64,000 nucleotides of DNA from Apostichopus japonicus (lineage: Eukaryota > Echinodermata > Holothuroidea > Aspidochirotida > Stichopodidae). The translations under genes and the position numbers were made by a program. The notes below the pieces were generated by a model, which worked only from the letters and a program-made list of their open reading frames with translations, made no database searches and had not been told where the DNA came from. Below, piece by piece: positions 22,467 to 37,557 of the stretch. Numbering within the stretch: the stretch's first letter is position 1; every line of letters starts with the position of its first letter. The stretch is taken from the NCBI RefSeq assembly GCF_037975245.1, contig NC_092573.1:5893501-5957500 (forward strand). The letters are read 5' to 3'.

Positions 22467-25088
22467 AATCGTAAATCCATATTCGAGGTCACGTCTAAAA
22501 CGCATAGACTGTCGAGAAGAAGAACAAATAAAAAATAGCGAGAAAGAAAGCGATGATGGTGACGAAAGAGTAAAAGATAGAAACCCTAATTTCTTGATTT
22601 GGAATATCTTTGCTCTTAGTGAGCTACTATTCTTAATGAAAGAAATTAAATATCCGTTGTTTTTTAACATACTAACCGTAACTCATTTACAGACAAGTTT
22701 ACTGTTTCTATTTGAGGTGAGACCACAGTTTTGGAAATCCAGCCCTCCTTGGAGGAATGTAATAAAAAAGACAAAACTGTTTATGTTATTGTAAAATATG
22801 TTTTTACATGTCTTTATTACTATAGTAACCTTCCTACGATAAAAAAATGTCTAAGCGACGAAATGTTTATAACCAATCGGATTTATTAATTATTTGCTCA
22901 ATTTCCTTTACCTTTATAAAAAAAAAAAAAGAATAACACATCGATTGATAGGAGGATATTTTAGTAATATTAATTGAAATCTTAGTTTGACAAATGCTCA
23001 GTAGGTTTTGGCAATTTCTGAGCCAAAATACAAAGCCTATACTGCTAAGTACAATTAACAAGACAAGTTTTGTAACCCTGTCTAATTTATATGAACTGAA
23101 CTACACTGGTATAGGCTTAACCCGTGTGTTAGTGGTATTGTCACAAGATAAAAAGAATGGCGATTGATACGTGAAACTAGGGAGCAATTAATCCTATATT
23201 AAAGTATTAATTTTTTTTAAATTAACTTTACATGAACTTTCATCCAGTGGTATTACTCAAAAGCAAATATGATCATTCTTTCCATATTTGCATATTTTTC
23301 ATTAAGTAAACTAAATCGATTGTTTCCTCGCATATACAACGTACTTTTCTGACTAATTTTAATTTATTTTGTACAAATCATACTAAGTGTATATGAAACT
23401 GCTATTAAGTTCAATCACAATAATAATATACCTTTTCATGTTACCAATCAACTCAGTAACACCTGTGTAATCATTAAAAATAAAGATTATTATGTTCGAA
23501 CATTATCGGTAGAGGGTTTTGATGAAGTCTGCTATAAAGACACATTTCCTAACTCATTTTGGTGAATTATTGACATGCACTATTTGATAATATATTCCAT
23601 TAAAACCTCTTTTTTTTTCATTACCTTTTTTTGTTTTGTTTGGTGATTAATATGAATAAGAAAACAGTGGCAGTGCGCTCAACTTTAGAATAAAATCGAG
23701 TGCTTATGCTTCGCTTCGCTGTATTTATCATTCTTAGCCTGAAGATCAACTGGCGTCCTGCGTTGAGTAATACTCGATACAGAGTTTCCTAAGATCATCA
23801 CATCTTGATCAACGAAAAATAAAGATGCGGAGGGAGGGGGGAGGGGGGGCTTGGTTCGTCAACAATATATAGGCTGAGTCGTCAATGATACGTGTAGCTG
23901 CATTTAGGTATATGGTTGACACATAGAAGAAAACAAATCCATGCAATGTTTTGAATGTGTAAGTGCAGCCATTGGTAATATGGGTACACATGCATATGAT
24001 TTACATACACGCATGCGCGGTTGGATTTTCAAGAAGGAGTAACCCAACCGTTGTAATAAAATTCATGGAAATGATGGAAACTTATGTTGTGAACAAAATA
24101 GTCTGTTTTAAGTTTCCTTCATACAATCGTGGTTAAAACTAAACCTGGATTGTTTTGTTCTTGTTTCAAACCAGTGTTATACGATAGTAGTGTAGGCCTT
24201 TATCCATAACCATTCCAATATATACTAATAATAATGTGTGCACGTACATATGAAAACTATTGGACATTGTTACATAGGTTTATTGTAGTAGAGGCAAGAA
24301 GACACTTCTAAAGGTTTTCAAAAGTTAATATTTTTAAGAAGTTTAAGAAATGCTTTTATTATAAATAAAGCAAACACCTTGGTTATTATAACAGCCGATG
24401 TAACAATCTGCTCTAAATGACGTGTATATTGCACCATGTTATATTTATCAAAAACTTACTCTTCTAGTTGATTCCATTTGAATATATTTCTTGGTCTGAT
24501 ACGGAACAAAACAACACCTCTGAAAACCTTTTATTTTTTGGCCAAATGAATAGAGACAGGTTATTCAACTCGTAATAAATAGTACATCTGTTAGGGTTAT
24601 ACACTAGCTATTCTTCTATCACATCGTGTAACGTATCAAACAACCAGGTATCTCCTACTCGATACACTATTCACAGTATCTTTATACACCCCCCCCCCCC
24701 TCACTCGGACATACTAAAATTACCAATGAAATTAAATCCCGAGTTACTCTTCCTGTCAAGAGGATAAACTTTAGGGATGTTGGAAAGGGATACTGCACAT
24801 AAAGTAGAGATTATAGGATGTTTCTGCATCCCATGTCGATTAACATTACAACTAAGAAAACAATGAACACTATTAATTAGAGCTAAGGGAATTAAATGTA
24901 CAATTCGGTCACCTGATTGGTCAAAAAATCTCAGTGTGCGTGCGCGCTTAGCTATACCCAGGTTACCAGTGTTGTAAAAAGTTCGCATACTGAACCGACC
25001 CTAGATTGGATTTCCGTGGCCATATTACACTTAAAATGAATTTGCTATTATCGCCTGTAGTGTGTAAAGAAAAAGGTTTCGGAATTTT

Positions 25089-25089
<1 letters not shown>
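22467..25089. other. Noncoding stretch, nothing specific
   Basis: AT-rich sequence with a G-rich tract at 23828-23850 and a C12 run at 24689-24700. Open frames are short and unrecognisable. Confidence 0.55.
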
Positions 25090-25165
<76 letters not shown>

Positions 25166-25220
25166 TATATATATATATTATAATATATATATATTTATAT
25201 ATCATATATATATATATATA
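25090..25220. repeat. (TA)n microsatellite
   Basis: About 130 bp of TA, pure for roughly the first 70 bp and then broken by AAATA, TTATAA and TATCATA steps. The self-complementary tract gives IYIYIY frames on both strands. Confidence 0.93.
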
Positions 25221-26171
25221 GCTTACCAGGAAGAATGCCATAGGCCCTTTTATAAAGGTACAAGAGTATTTCGAATTGACAGAGAAATATACTACACAAA
25301 ATTATAAAGCACGAAATTTTCCGTCTATTGGACTTAAAGATGACGAATCGGCAGTTTATATTGCTAAAAAACGATGATGTCAGATACCATATTTTCCAAA
25401 TACGTTGTTACTGTAACTAGTTCTCATCGTTACTGTGCTGTTTTTTTGTTTTTTGTTTTGTTTTTTTACTATTTGTGACGTCACGCAAAATCCGGCATAC
25501 AATATTGTTGGATTCCGCTGAGACGACAAAACATCTTTAAATGAGGGTTACTAACTTGAAGCAATTAGAAGCAATCACACCAGATAAATATATGAAATCA
25601 TATTATTTTGATTGGGTGGGTAGTCAGTTATGTATTAAGGGAGTATTGTCTTGTACCGAAGGATGTAACGTTACAACACAACTAAAACTGCAGATCAATA
25701 TACGGTATATCTTGATATCTTAAATTCAATGCATAAAAGTGGATGGTTTTCGGGAAAGAATACATATTCACTTTGGAATTCTGCCGTTTCTTTTAGTTGG
25801 TGCCTCTCAGTATATGTAGGTTTTGTCTGATATAAAATGTGAAATCTAGCGTTCCAATCGTGAAGCATAATTATAAAATGAATAATAATTATGAAACCAT
25901 GTCAATAATAATCCCCAGTAGGTTGCTTTACACATTTCGCGGTAAATTTTTAATTAAAAATGTGCTCGTGTCGGTTTAAGTTATGTGCAAAAACACACAA
26001 TTAATGGGCAGGTGTTTATATATGCATATAAAGACTAAATTACTTTCCTGAACTTTTACGCTCTAAGTTCCACAGTCTAAACTCAAATTGGCAATCCTGA
26101 ATTCAGCTGATAATACTGTCAGGATCATTTCTCTAATGCTACATTGTATTCGGGTATCCTAAGTCTGGTTG
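25221..26171. other. Noncoding stretch, nothing specific
   Basis: AT-rich sequence with T/G runs at about 25440-25467. The 60-codon frame at 25541-25723 has no recognisable content. Confidence 0.55.
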
Positions 26172-26602
<431 letters not shown>

Positions 26603-28733
26603 AGTTTTAAGTTTGGAATGTTTCGTTAATAGTTTTCACGAGCACTTATTGTATCACCGAGACGCCATACTTACATAGAGAACCTTGACTACTGCATGTC
26701 ACATTTGTTTCACTTAACACTTAATTTGAAGAGTCAGAGAGATCACAGGGCCTCTTTTTCTATTTCTTTTTGAGTGCGGCTGTGGTTTAATTTAACAGCT
26801 ATATAAACCAAGTTAGTTGAAGTCCTATCCTATCCATCCACGTCTACTCTCAAATTGCTATACGAATAACGAGTCGGAGACCCATTTGTTATTATATATC
26901 AAAACTTGGAAACCTAATAACCGGGTTTGGAATAATTATTTCCTCTAGACTTGATAAATAGAACTAAATTCTGAGGGCTTTATAACAGCCTGCATTTTCC
27001 CGATTTTTTTTTGCTTCTTTTGGCCATGTTTTATAAATTCCAAAGAAGAACCTCCAGTCACATGCTATAGGTGATACGAACGGTTATTTCAAGGTTAACG
27101 TCAAATTTTCTCCTAGGTCATAATATATTATTTCCTAGCTATCGTAAGAAAAAAAAAACTTAGTAACACCAAGGCCTCATAACCGCCCCAAGAGAACCTT
27201 TATCCATTCCAAATTGGAAGTAAGACGATAGACCTTTATTTGAAAAGACGCACAGCAGACAAAAGTAACATTACCAAATGTTGGAAATTTAAATCTAATT
27301 TAAAACAGTTAAATTCTTCTCGTATTTGCTTGTCTGTTTCGTTAGTCTATGCGTTAAGAAAAGTATAAATAATCACCGATATATCTGACCTTTAGAACAT
27401 TTCAAATCAGTCTGGTTTCATATTCCAACATAAGAATTCTTAACATACAATCAATACATGAGTACGGTATAACTTTGCAAGTTGTACCACAACATACTGT
27501 ACAACGATAAACCAGTACTTAATGTTAAAATGATCAAACCTTAAAAAATAATAACAACAACAAAAACCAAGGGATCTCATGCTAGTTTGTCTACACTAAA
27601 CATTATGTTTTTGTTTTTCGGGGAAAAGGTCAAGATTCTCCTATAATCGGTTTCCATTATGTTTGTCGAATAACAAATTTTTACGAAGTTAGTTCGAAAA
27701 AATAATGAAAACAAATCAAAAGGTTAGTAAGTATTTAAGCATCAATGATCATTTTTGTTTAGATACTAATATCAACTTCCTTTAGTCTGTTCGTTTCTCT
27801 CTTTGATAAAGGAACTCACTTTTAAACTCAAGAAATGCAGTTTTCTTTAATTTACAAGAATTCTGAAGTTCGCATACCTCATCTATACTCGTATACGTTG
27901 CACGTTAAGCTACTATACGTACGTTATATTTTATTTTGAATAATATTTAACTGATTCGAAGCTAGCGGTTCGATATGTTGTATAGATCCTGTGAGTATAG
28001 GTTGGTTATGTTTATAACACAGTAGAAAACCAAAATGTAGAGTCGATCGGAAGACGGTATTTGACGTCAATTGGACACGACGTATTTCACTTTAACCGTC
28101 CTGTTCACGACACGACATTGATTTAAAGGAGAGAAAACTATATTAGATTTCGAGAAAGGTTCACCGAAATGGGGGCTAACTTCTGCAATGGAATGAATTT
28201 TAAAATTTACCTGGACGCAATCAAATGTTGGTTTCTGAAGAACATTTGTTTACATCGTATAATGCTAAAGGGCAGGATATGTTATGTGACGGCTCATAAT
28301 TGACATGAAAACATTAAACCTGAATTAATTAAATCTGTATCAGCTAATGGAGAGTGCAACGAGTGGAAGAGTGACCAAATGATTGACCCATGGGTTTCGG
28401 AATGGAGGGTGGGGTGGGGGTTGGGAGGGGCCGTTAATGCATTGGATCAGTTTATTGAGAGCTGATTTATTCATGTTGCCCGATATGTTTAACATTAATA
28501 TTGCTTGCAGGAAGCCTGTTGCTCTCATTCCGAGTGCACCGTACTGCTAATGAATTTGTTTGACTACGTGAACAAAAAGCAAGTTTTGGGCGTGGGAGGG
28601 ACAGGGGGAGGAGGTGAGCGATTGGAGAGAAGGAAAGGCGTTCGGAACTGACACAGCATCATTTTCCCATTTAGTATGGGCTCACCTATATACTAACTCC
28701 TTTATTGACACTTGAGTTAGAATGAAGTTGTTA
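26603..28733. other. Noncoding stretch, nothing specific
   Basis: AT-rich sequence between the two long microsatellites. Apart from the G-rich tract near 28404-28432 and a G-rich patch near 28590-28630, nothing was recognised. Confidence 0.55.
28404..28432 (+). repeat. G-rich tract upstream of the TATC array
   Basis: GGAGGGTGGGGTGGGGGTTG and GGGAGGGG give a G-quadruplex pattern about 300 bp before the TATC array. Confidence 0.75.
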
Positions 28734-30167
<1,434 letters not shown>

Positions 30168-33100
30168 ATATATATATATATATAAATCTTGTCATAATCA
30201 AGACTACAGACCTATAGATTACAATTTGTATTACAGATTGTACGTGTTTGTACGTGATTAGACTGAACCCTCCAACCACCACAGTAGGTAATTCGTTAAG
30301 TTCATAATCAATTGTGGATTATATGCGTATAGAACCGATCGCTGTTGATTTCAAGTACAGTTCTGTAGCGCAATATCGCCTTCTCTAATATAATTAAGCT
30401 TAACGCCTCCCCAGCCACTTGTTTAAATTAATTCGTCATTGATTATTTGAGGTTTACCTACTCTTAAGTTTCTTATCCATTTTTCTTTGGCGCGAAAAAC
30501 TCCCGAGATATAAAATAATCACTTTCGAAATCAAGATAAAATTCAAGTCATGTGAGAAATTCGGAAAATATATCCTTATTTTCTTTTCTCATGAATTTGT
30601 AGGAATCAATCAAAGTTATTACTTCAATGCACAAGAAAATAAAGAAAGAGAGGGAGTGAAAATTATTTAACAGATAACCGATAATTTTCTGAAAAGTTCA
30701 TCTGGAAGAAAGTCGAATGGTCAAATAGGTCGTTGATATTAATATAATTTAACCAAGCATATTTTGTAAGTTAATTTTTAGGTCACTTTACTAGGCTTTG
30801 CGTCAGCCATCAATATGTTGAACTTCATTCAATCAGCATTTCTTCTCAAGCAAAACAATTTTTAAATACTATAATCTTGGCAGTATATATTGGTTTCGGA
30901 TTTTTCGAATTTTTCGAATAGATATTCAGATTGTCATTCAAAATGGGTCCTTCCATGGTACTCATAAGTTTGTCTCTACAACGAGTATTCCCTCACATGA
31001 CAAATGTTTACTCCTAATCATACCGAAATTCTCATTTAGTTCGCTGGTTCTTGACATGGGTGTCGAACAGCAGGTATATGGCACTGGGACAATTATGTTA
31101 CCGGTCCCCCTTTGGAGCTAATAAATTGATGGCATATTGATTGTTAATTGGCGTATATATACTTTTCTTTTCTGAAAATGAACAATATAATTCTCTATTT
31201 CTTTAATTTTTATAACGGTCCCCTACCAGACCCCGCGCCCGGAGCTGCACTTACACCCCCTGTCAGACCTGTTCCTCGGTGCATGCCACCATCGAGCAAA
31301 CTTCGAAAAGTGTCCACGACAAATTCCACTTTCAAAATTAATCGCATACAGTTCCCCCAAACCCAGCTTGTAACATTTTACAATACAAACCTACGTCACA
31401 GATTGGTTTTCTGTACATCTTTCATATAAGTACATCGCTTTTGGCTCGCTTTTTGCTACACTTTAGCTCATAAGTTGCTGGCAAATATTGGTGAGAATAA
31501 CAGAAGGAGACAGGTTTGTCTGTTCTGGAAATGCCATCTCTTTACCTACTTTTGAAGAGCTGCGCGTGGAAATTAACCTGTATCCACGGTAACATGATTC
31601 TCCACTCACAAGTGGGAAGAATACATTCTGTAGGTTATGTGGTAACATTAGAACGTCCGTATGAACTTGAGCGACGGCTCTCACAGTTTAGTATAGATCG
31701 GTAGTGCAAGTTTCGAAGTAAAAAAATGTATAAACCACTCCAAAGATATTATGTTGTATACAAGAGGGGATTGACCATCCAATGGTAGTGAGGAATGTAA
31801 AAGATTTGAAATAAAATAGAAAAAGAATAAAACGATTGAATTCCTTAAAATATGACAAAATTATAGCATTCAACAATCTCTTCAAATTTTCTTTGTCTCT
31901 TTCTTTGCCTCTGATTTTGGAATAATTAACTGGAAAATGAAACACTCTTCAGATATTCCTAGCCTAGATTTGAATCTCTCCTTTGTGACTAGCAAGGTTG
32001 TACTCTTAGTCGAGAACATCAGTTAAAGTATTAAAGAAACACTTGTTAGTGTTTTCTGTCTATGACGTACATCCATCGCCTTTCTTAATTTCAAAATGCT
32101 TTCAAGTCTCAATGTGTGTTTGTTGATGAATTTCGGAAAACAAACTTTCGAAGCAGATTCAATGTTCCTTATTCGCAATGCACTCTGACCAGGTGGGTTT
32201 CATGGAGAAAAGCTGTCGCAGTCGAAAGAAATTTTTAAATTTTCTGTTGCCCTTCTGGCGCGAACGGTTTACCGTAAAATCACTGCCACCGCCCATATCA
32301 GCATTTTCATTACACAAATGTAACCTACATATACTCGTTTCGTCCACTTTTTTGACCCAATTTCACGGAGGAAAAGTCTTAAAACACCTGTTTATCCCTT
32401 GCAATGGAATGAAAGGACACAATTTCTCAAGCTACATCGGTAAGACCGAAATAAGGATGCTATTCAAGAGAATGGACCTGGCACAGGCTACCCACGATGG
32501 TAAAAGTAAGCCCTAAGCCTAACGGTCGTAAACCAAACAGAGAGATTTGATTGGCGCATGATATGTTGGGCGGGGCTTGCAAATTTTGAATGAAGTTTGT
32601 AGAATCTACGGACTCGGTAAATAATCTGGCAAACTTTATTTAGCTCAAAACTTTTAACGACAAATAACTCAATAAAAATAATGAATATTTCATATAAAAA
32701 TTGAATAGAACGGTATTATTTTTCACTTAGGTTTTAGGGCAGAAAGCTGGAAAGGTCGAAGTTAAAATTTGGCAAACGCACATCGAGTCTTCAAGAGGTA
32801 ACCGACGGTTGTTATATGATTTAATCCATTCTTGCCAGGGTTCCCCATGCAGTGGCCAGTGATTTATTGGTTAAGGACGATTTATCCCGGAAAAATCAGG
32901 CTTATCTGGAGAGACGAAATTGAAGAATTTCAACATTTTGTATATGGTGGACATATACGGTATACTTATCTAATATCCGACCGTTTTAAACTGTATTGAC
33001 TCCCTCCGACTTCATTGAATGATAAGAGGACATTGTTTTAATGCCCCCTCCCCCACACAGCCCACCCCATACTCCTATGGCCTTCTATGCACATATATGT

Positions 33101-34095
33101 ACCGTATTTACGCTCTTTTTTATTATATTCATTTAACATGCATAGAGCATTACCACGCAAAGAGAACAAACTCCAGGTCTTTGTTTATCCCGAATGTTCA
33201 ACGTAAGAAGACTGTATGATGCACTTAATCTAAGTTACTGTCCGCCTCAACACCATATCTGATGCTACAGGCTAATATATAAGCAATGATCCATTAACGA
33301 CTTAGAGAGGCTGCAAAGTGATTTATAGCCTAAAGATTTACAGAAGTGAATTGGTTGTCAAGATCAGTACATTTCGCAAATCCAAACTTTTGAACTTGAC
33401 CTGAAATAAGACCCGCGTATGCATCATCATATATACAACTTTAATAATGTTTTGAGTGCAATGTACATATGAAAAGTTGTTGTCACGCGTGCATGATTTT
33501 TGATTTTAGTATACATGAAACAAACACAGTGCATAACGCGGGGGTCATCTGTACTGGGCATGTTTTACTTCACTATATAGTATACTGAACTCTTTAAATG
33601 ACAATTTTATTCACACCTGTTGGTTTCGTCACTGCAGTGAATCTATAAGTCATAAATCAAATTACATAACCATACGTACTGGTAGATAATCTTTAAAGAG
33701 TGACTTTTGGCAGTACTTTCGTCTTATATACTCTATAGAGAAAAGAAAACATTGAGGGTTAGCGATATTCATTTATAGCTAATCCGATTGTCTTGATTAT
33801 TCACCATTTAAAATATGCTAAGTCTCTACAATGGTCCTTTAAGAAATAAGTCGATAATGACGTCGGCTCCTCAGTATACTTGCCTAAATCTGAATGTTAA
33901 TCCATTATTCTGTAGACTCTATTAACTCATCCGAAACATGTAAATACATAAGAATAACATAAAGGCCTATACCCTTAGTTGGCACTCAACACAATTTGAT
34001 CCTAATGCATTGTAAACATGGTATTTTAGACCATAACATTGTTATGTAGTTTTTCTCTTGAGTTTCGTGTGGCATATGAGAAACTGACCTAACGT

Positions 34096-34138
34096 TGTGC
34101 GCGCAGTGCGTGTGCGTGTGTGCGTGTGGGTGTGTGTT
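34096..34138 (+). repeat. GT/GC alternating tract
   Basis: GTGCGCGCAGTGCGTGTGCG and further GTGTG steps form an alternating purine-pyrimidine run of about 40 bp, of the kind that can adopt Z-DNA. Confidence 0.75.
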
Positions 34139-34837
34139 AGACTAAGCAGTCCAACCACATTTAATCGATATGTTATAAGTTCATTATATAAAGGTTCATT
34201 TCTATAAAGAATAGTGTTATATAGACAACCAACCTGCCCTGATCGAAGTGTTTCATTATAAAGGTCTACGACATATCAATGTTGTAATTCAAGCCGCCCT
34301 TACACTTACCAATCTAGTATAACTACAACTAATTTTAAATAATATTCAGACGAGTTAAGTGTACGTGACAATCGCCAAATTAATTTACGACACATGTTTA
34401 AGCATATATACTGTACTCTTTGAAACTCTTTGATACCGTCATATAATATATGATTAGAGGACTGTTTTATTAGACTAGTATAACATCGTCATCATAGCGT
34501 ATATACTGCATTCTGCGTAACATGATTATTTAGAAAGTGTAAAGTATGCAATGCATATCTCTATAGCATCCACGAATGACATTTACGTCATATGATTATC
34601 TAATCAGGGTGAAATCAAAAATACATGCGTGCGGGTCGTGCACTGACTGTTGTTATGTGTATACGACCTTTTACAATCTCCTATAGGATAGGGACATTTT
34701 ATCAGTGGAGTTTTACTGCTCGTTAAAGTCTAAATTCGTCGCACTATTTGTTTGCTTAAGTCTCCGCGATATTTCATTTAATGATATGACTCTAGGTGGC
34801 TGTAAATTTCGACATATTTAACTACTCTTATATTGAT

Positions 34838-34880
34838 ATATTATATTAATATAAATATATATATATATATATATAAATAA
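34838..34880. repeat. Short TA-rich microsatellite
   Basis: ATTAATATAAATATATATAT-type tract of about 40 bp. Confidence 0.85.
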
Positions 34881-37263
34881 ATAGACTTGTTTTACGGACA
34901 GAATTTCTGTCTATTCTCGTCTTGCATGTGTTAGGCCCCTCGCATTGGGTTGCTAACAGTAATCCTAAGACAGAGTTCTTTATAACCGACTCTAGATGAA
35001 ATATAGAAAGAAATGACTCGATGGTCCATAATTTGACTTTATTTTATTGAAGGGAGTTTTTCCCACGAATACAATGTACTTAGGTTATTTCTATAATCTA
35101 CTGTTGGGTAATTAGTAAAAACTTCACAACCATCATTTAGTAAACAGCAATCTACGTATGAAGCATGCCATGTACAAGTCTACTGTAAACAACATCTCAC
35201 CTTGTCCAAAACCGGAGAGATTGCAGGGAGAACAAGACATTCGGTTGGAAGAGGTCGGAACCTCCTTATAAGATTCTTTTCACCTCTTTGGTCACCTCAA
35301 GTCAATAAGCCTGTTTATTAACCTGGGGGCTGTCAAAGTCAATACTTCCAGGACCTTTTCGAGAGAATGAAGAAGTTATATACGTTTCCTTTCAAGGTAG
35401 CTTTATACGTTGTACAATTTTTCGATAGTATTGGAAAAAGGGCATTTTTAAAATCCTCAATTCAGCTTATTAGGCTGACTATAGCTAAAAGTTTTAAGTC
35501 ATGGCAAAAGAAAAAACTTCGAAGCTTTGAGTAGGTATACCAATTCGTTTTTTTTTGGGTCTTTTGTACAGATAAAAGAAAAATGTGGACTGCGTCATTT
35601 TTAATTTCAAATAGAATCATTCATTATTCGACAAATTAAGTAGCCTATATGATGAAATTGTCTTTGATCATTTTTTTTTTTTAATTTACTTTGAGCAGGA
35701 CGTGACAGTTTGGTTAGGTGTTGATCAAACTCTGCTCTGTTTAGAAAGATGTTTTTTACCATATTTTGCACTATAAATTTATATAGTTTCAAATATGCTT
35801 CGACGATTAATGTAAAAAAAAAACATCATTAGTAAAGTCTATAATAATTCTATATGCAATTAACAATTCTATTTCGTTCATTTTAAGTCACACCCCTGTA
35901 GCATCAGTCTTTCCTCCTCCCCTGGTCCACCTAATGTCTTACGGTATCTTTGCAAACGTAACCAAGCTTACACCCATGCCTGGTCCGTCTCTTTCCGAGT
36001 TTACTTTAACCCCCCCCCCCCTCAGTTCTATAGATGCTTTGATTGACCAACCTTTCTCGTTTTTAGCAACATTTTGAGTTTAGGCTTATACCATATACCC
36101 CTAAAACCCAGTCTAATATATACAGCAACATTCATTTATTCTTTTCAAACAACCACTAAAAAGTCACTATAACTATTTTTTTTTTCATTCCATTCTGCGC
36201 ATCGTTTTCTAACATTGTTGTTTAATAGCTATAACCAAATACTTCGCATCGTTCATTTATATTTATCGCTTCCCAAAACAATTAATCTTCTTGGAATTGT
36301 TAAGAGCTTGTTTATTTTTAAACAGACGCATATCTCAGAATGCGTAGCCTATTCGTCCGTTTATTATTCCAGCAACCAGAGTGCTCATAGCTCGTTAATT
36401 CCTAGTGCTATATTTACGGAGAGGCCAAAATATTGTCGTAAGAATCGGTAACGCGCAATTCAATTCGTCACTCTTCCTTGACAAAGACAATGCACTTGGA
36501 AGAATCGAATGTACAGTGAATTGTGGGATATCTGATTTAAATACAAACAACCTTTGTTGATGTCCGTTACTAAGACGATCCAAGTCGATATGACTCAACT
36601 GTCTTGTCAGAATGTTCACCTTAATTTATAAACAACATTTACAAAGATAGAAAGAAAAGTAAAGTAAAGTAAAGACAATTAAAGAGTGGTTTTAAAGATT
36701 TACTTTTCGCTGAGACACTTAAATTTAATCAGTTTTATGGCAGAGCTGAACGACGATATAAGAGTTATTAAGTATTTGGCACGGTCATGGGATTCATAAA
36801 CATGTCGTAGAAATATCAATAACACATTACCAACCAAGTCTAACAACATCAAAAGAAGGCAAAAAATAACCTCACTTGCGAATTTCAAAATGAGTTCCAA
36901 AACCTAATTGATTGTCAGCGGTCGTTTTCATTTGCTCAGTTTCTCAGAAATGCAAGCTATCACAGACTTATATGATGACACAGATGGGATATGTTTAAGA
37001 GACAGATGAGGGAAAAGTTATCAGACCGTATTTTTAGAGACGAAATGGGGAAGGGCATAAATATATTCATAGGCACGTAAAATTCTATATATTGAAATGA
37101 TTTAATGTTTGTAATATACAAGTGAAGTTAAACTGATGGACTTTGATTTTACCGATACAAAATATTTCAAAGGGGAGCAGATGTCAGCCAAATTTGGCGT
37201 CCCCCTGAAAGAGAGTAGTCAGCTCGAGACAGAGGGTAAAGTAGGGGCGCAACCACGTACACT

Positions 37264-37557
37264 CAGGCGCGAAGCCAGGGGAGGGGGCGAATGGGGCGAC
37301 CGCAACCCCTTAGCATGTTTTGTTTGTATGTTTTTATGATATCGCTAGTAATTTCAAGATTAGATGCAACTTACAAGGCCTGGGAAGTGCCATTTCCAGC
37401 GATCTGGGAGGCATTTTCAGCCAAAATTTTCTTGTACACGTATAGCGCCAAAACATAGTGGCGCTACGCTTAGATAGTTTTCAACACAGAATCTACGGCT
37501 AAGGTAGTTTGCCTACATGTTCGCCCCTCCTTTGGCAAATTCCTGGCTACGCGCCTG
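37264..37557. mobile_element. MITE-like element with CAGGCGCG terminal inverted repeats
   Basis: The left end begins CAGGCGCGAAGCCAGG and continues through a G-rich stretch to GGGCGAA. The right end, reverse complemented, begins CAGGCGCGTAGCCAGG and also continues to GGGGCGAA. The arms are about 27-37 bp and the whole element is 294 bp. Flanks CGTACACT and CGTATATC are partly similar and could be a decayed 8-bp target duplication. There is no coding capacity, so it would be a non-autonomous DNA element. The superfamily is not determined; an 8-bp duplication would favour hAT-like or P-like transposases. Confidence 0.7.

Larger units (their letters stand above)
30184..37263. other. Long noncoding stretch, nothing recognised
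   Basis: About 7 kb of AT-rich unique-looking sequence. Marked spots are the GT tract near 34100, the TA tract near 34850, a C12 run at 36010-36021 and AAAGT repeats at 36656-36674. The 112-codon frame at 32178-32516 lacks recognisable motifs. Slightly GC-richer patches near 31215-31330 and 35200-35370 give no coherent coding frame. Confidence 0.5.

Noticed and set aside
32178-32516. 112-codon plus-strand frame
   Set aside because: No recognisable motif, and an overlapping minus-strand frame is also open.
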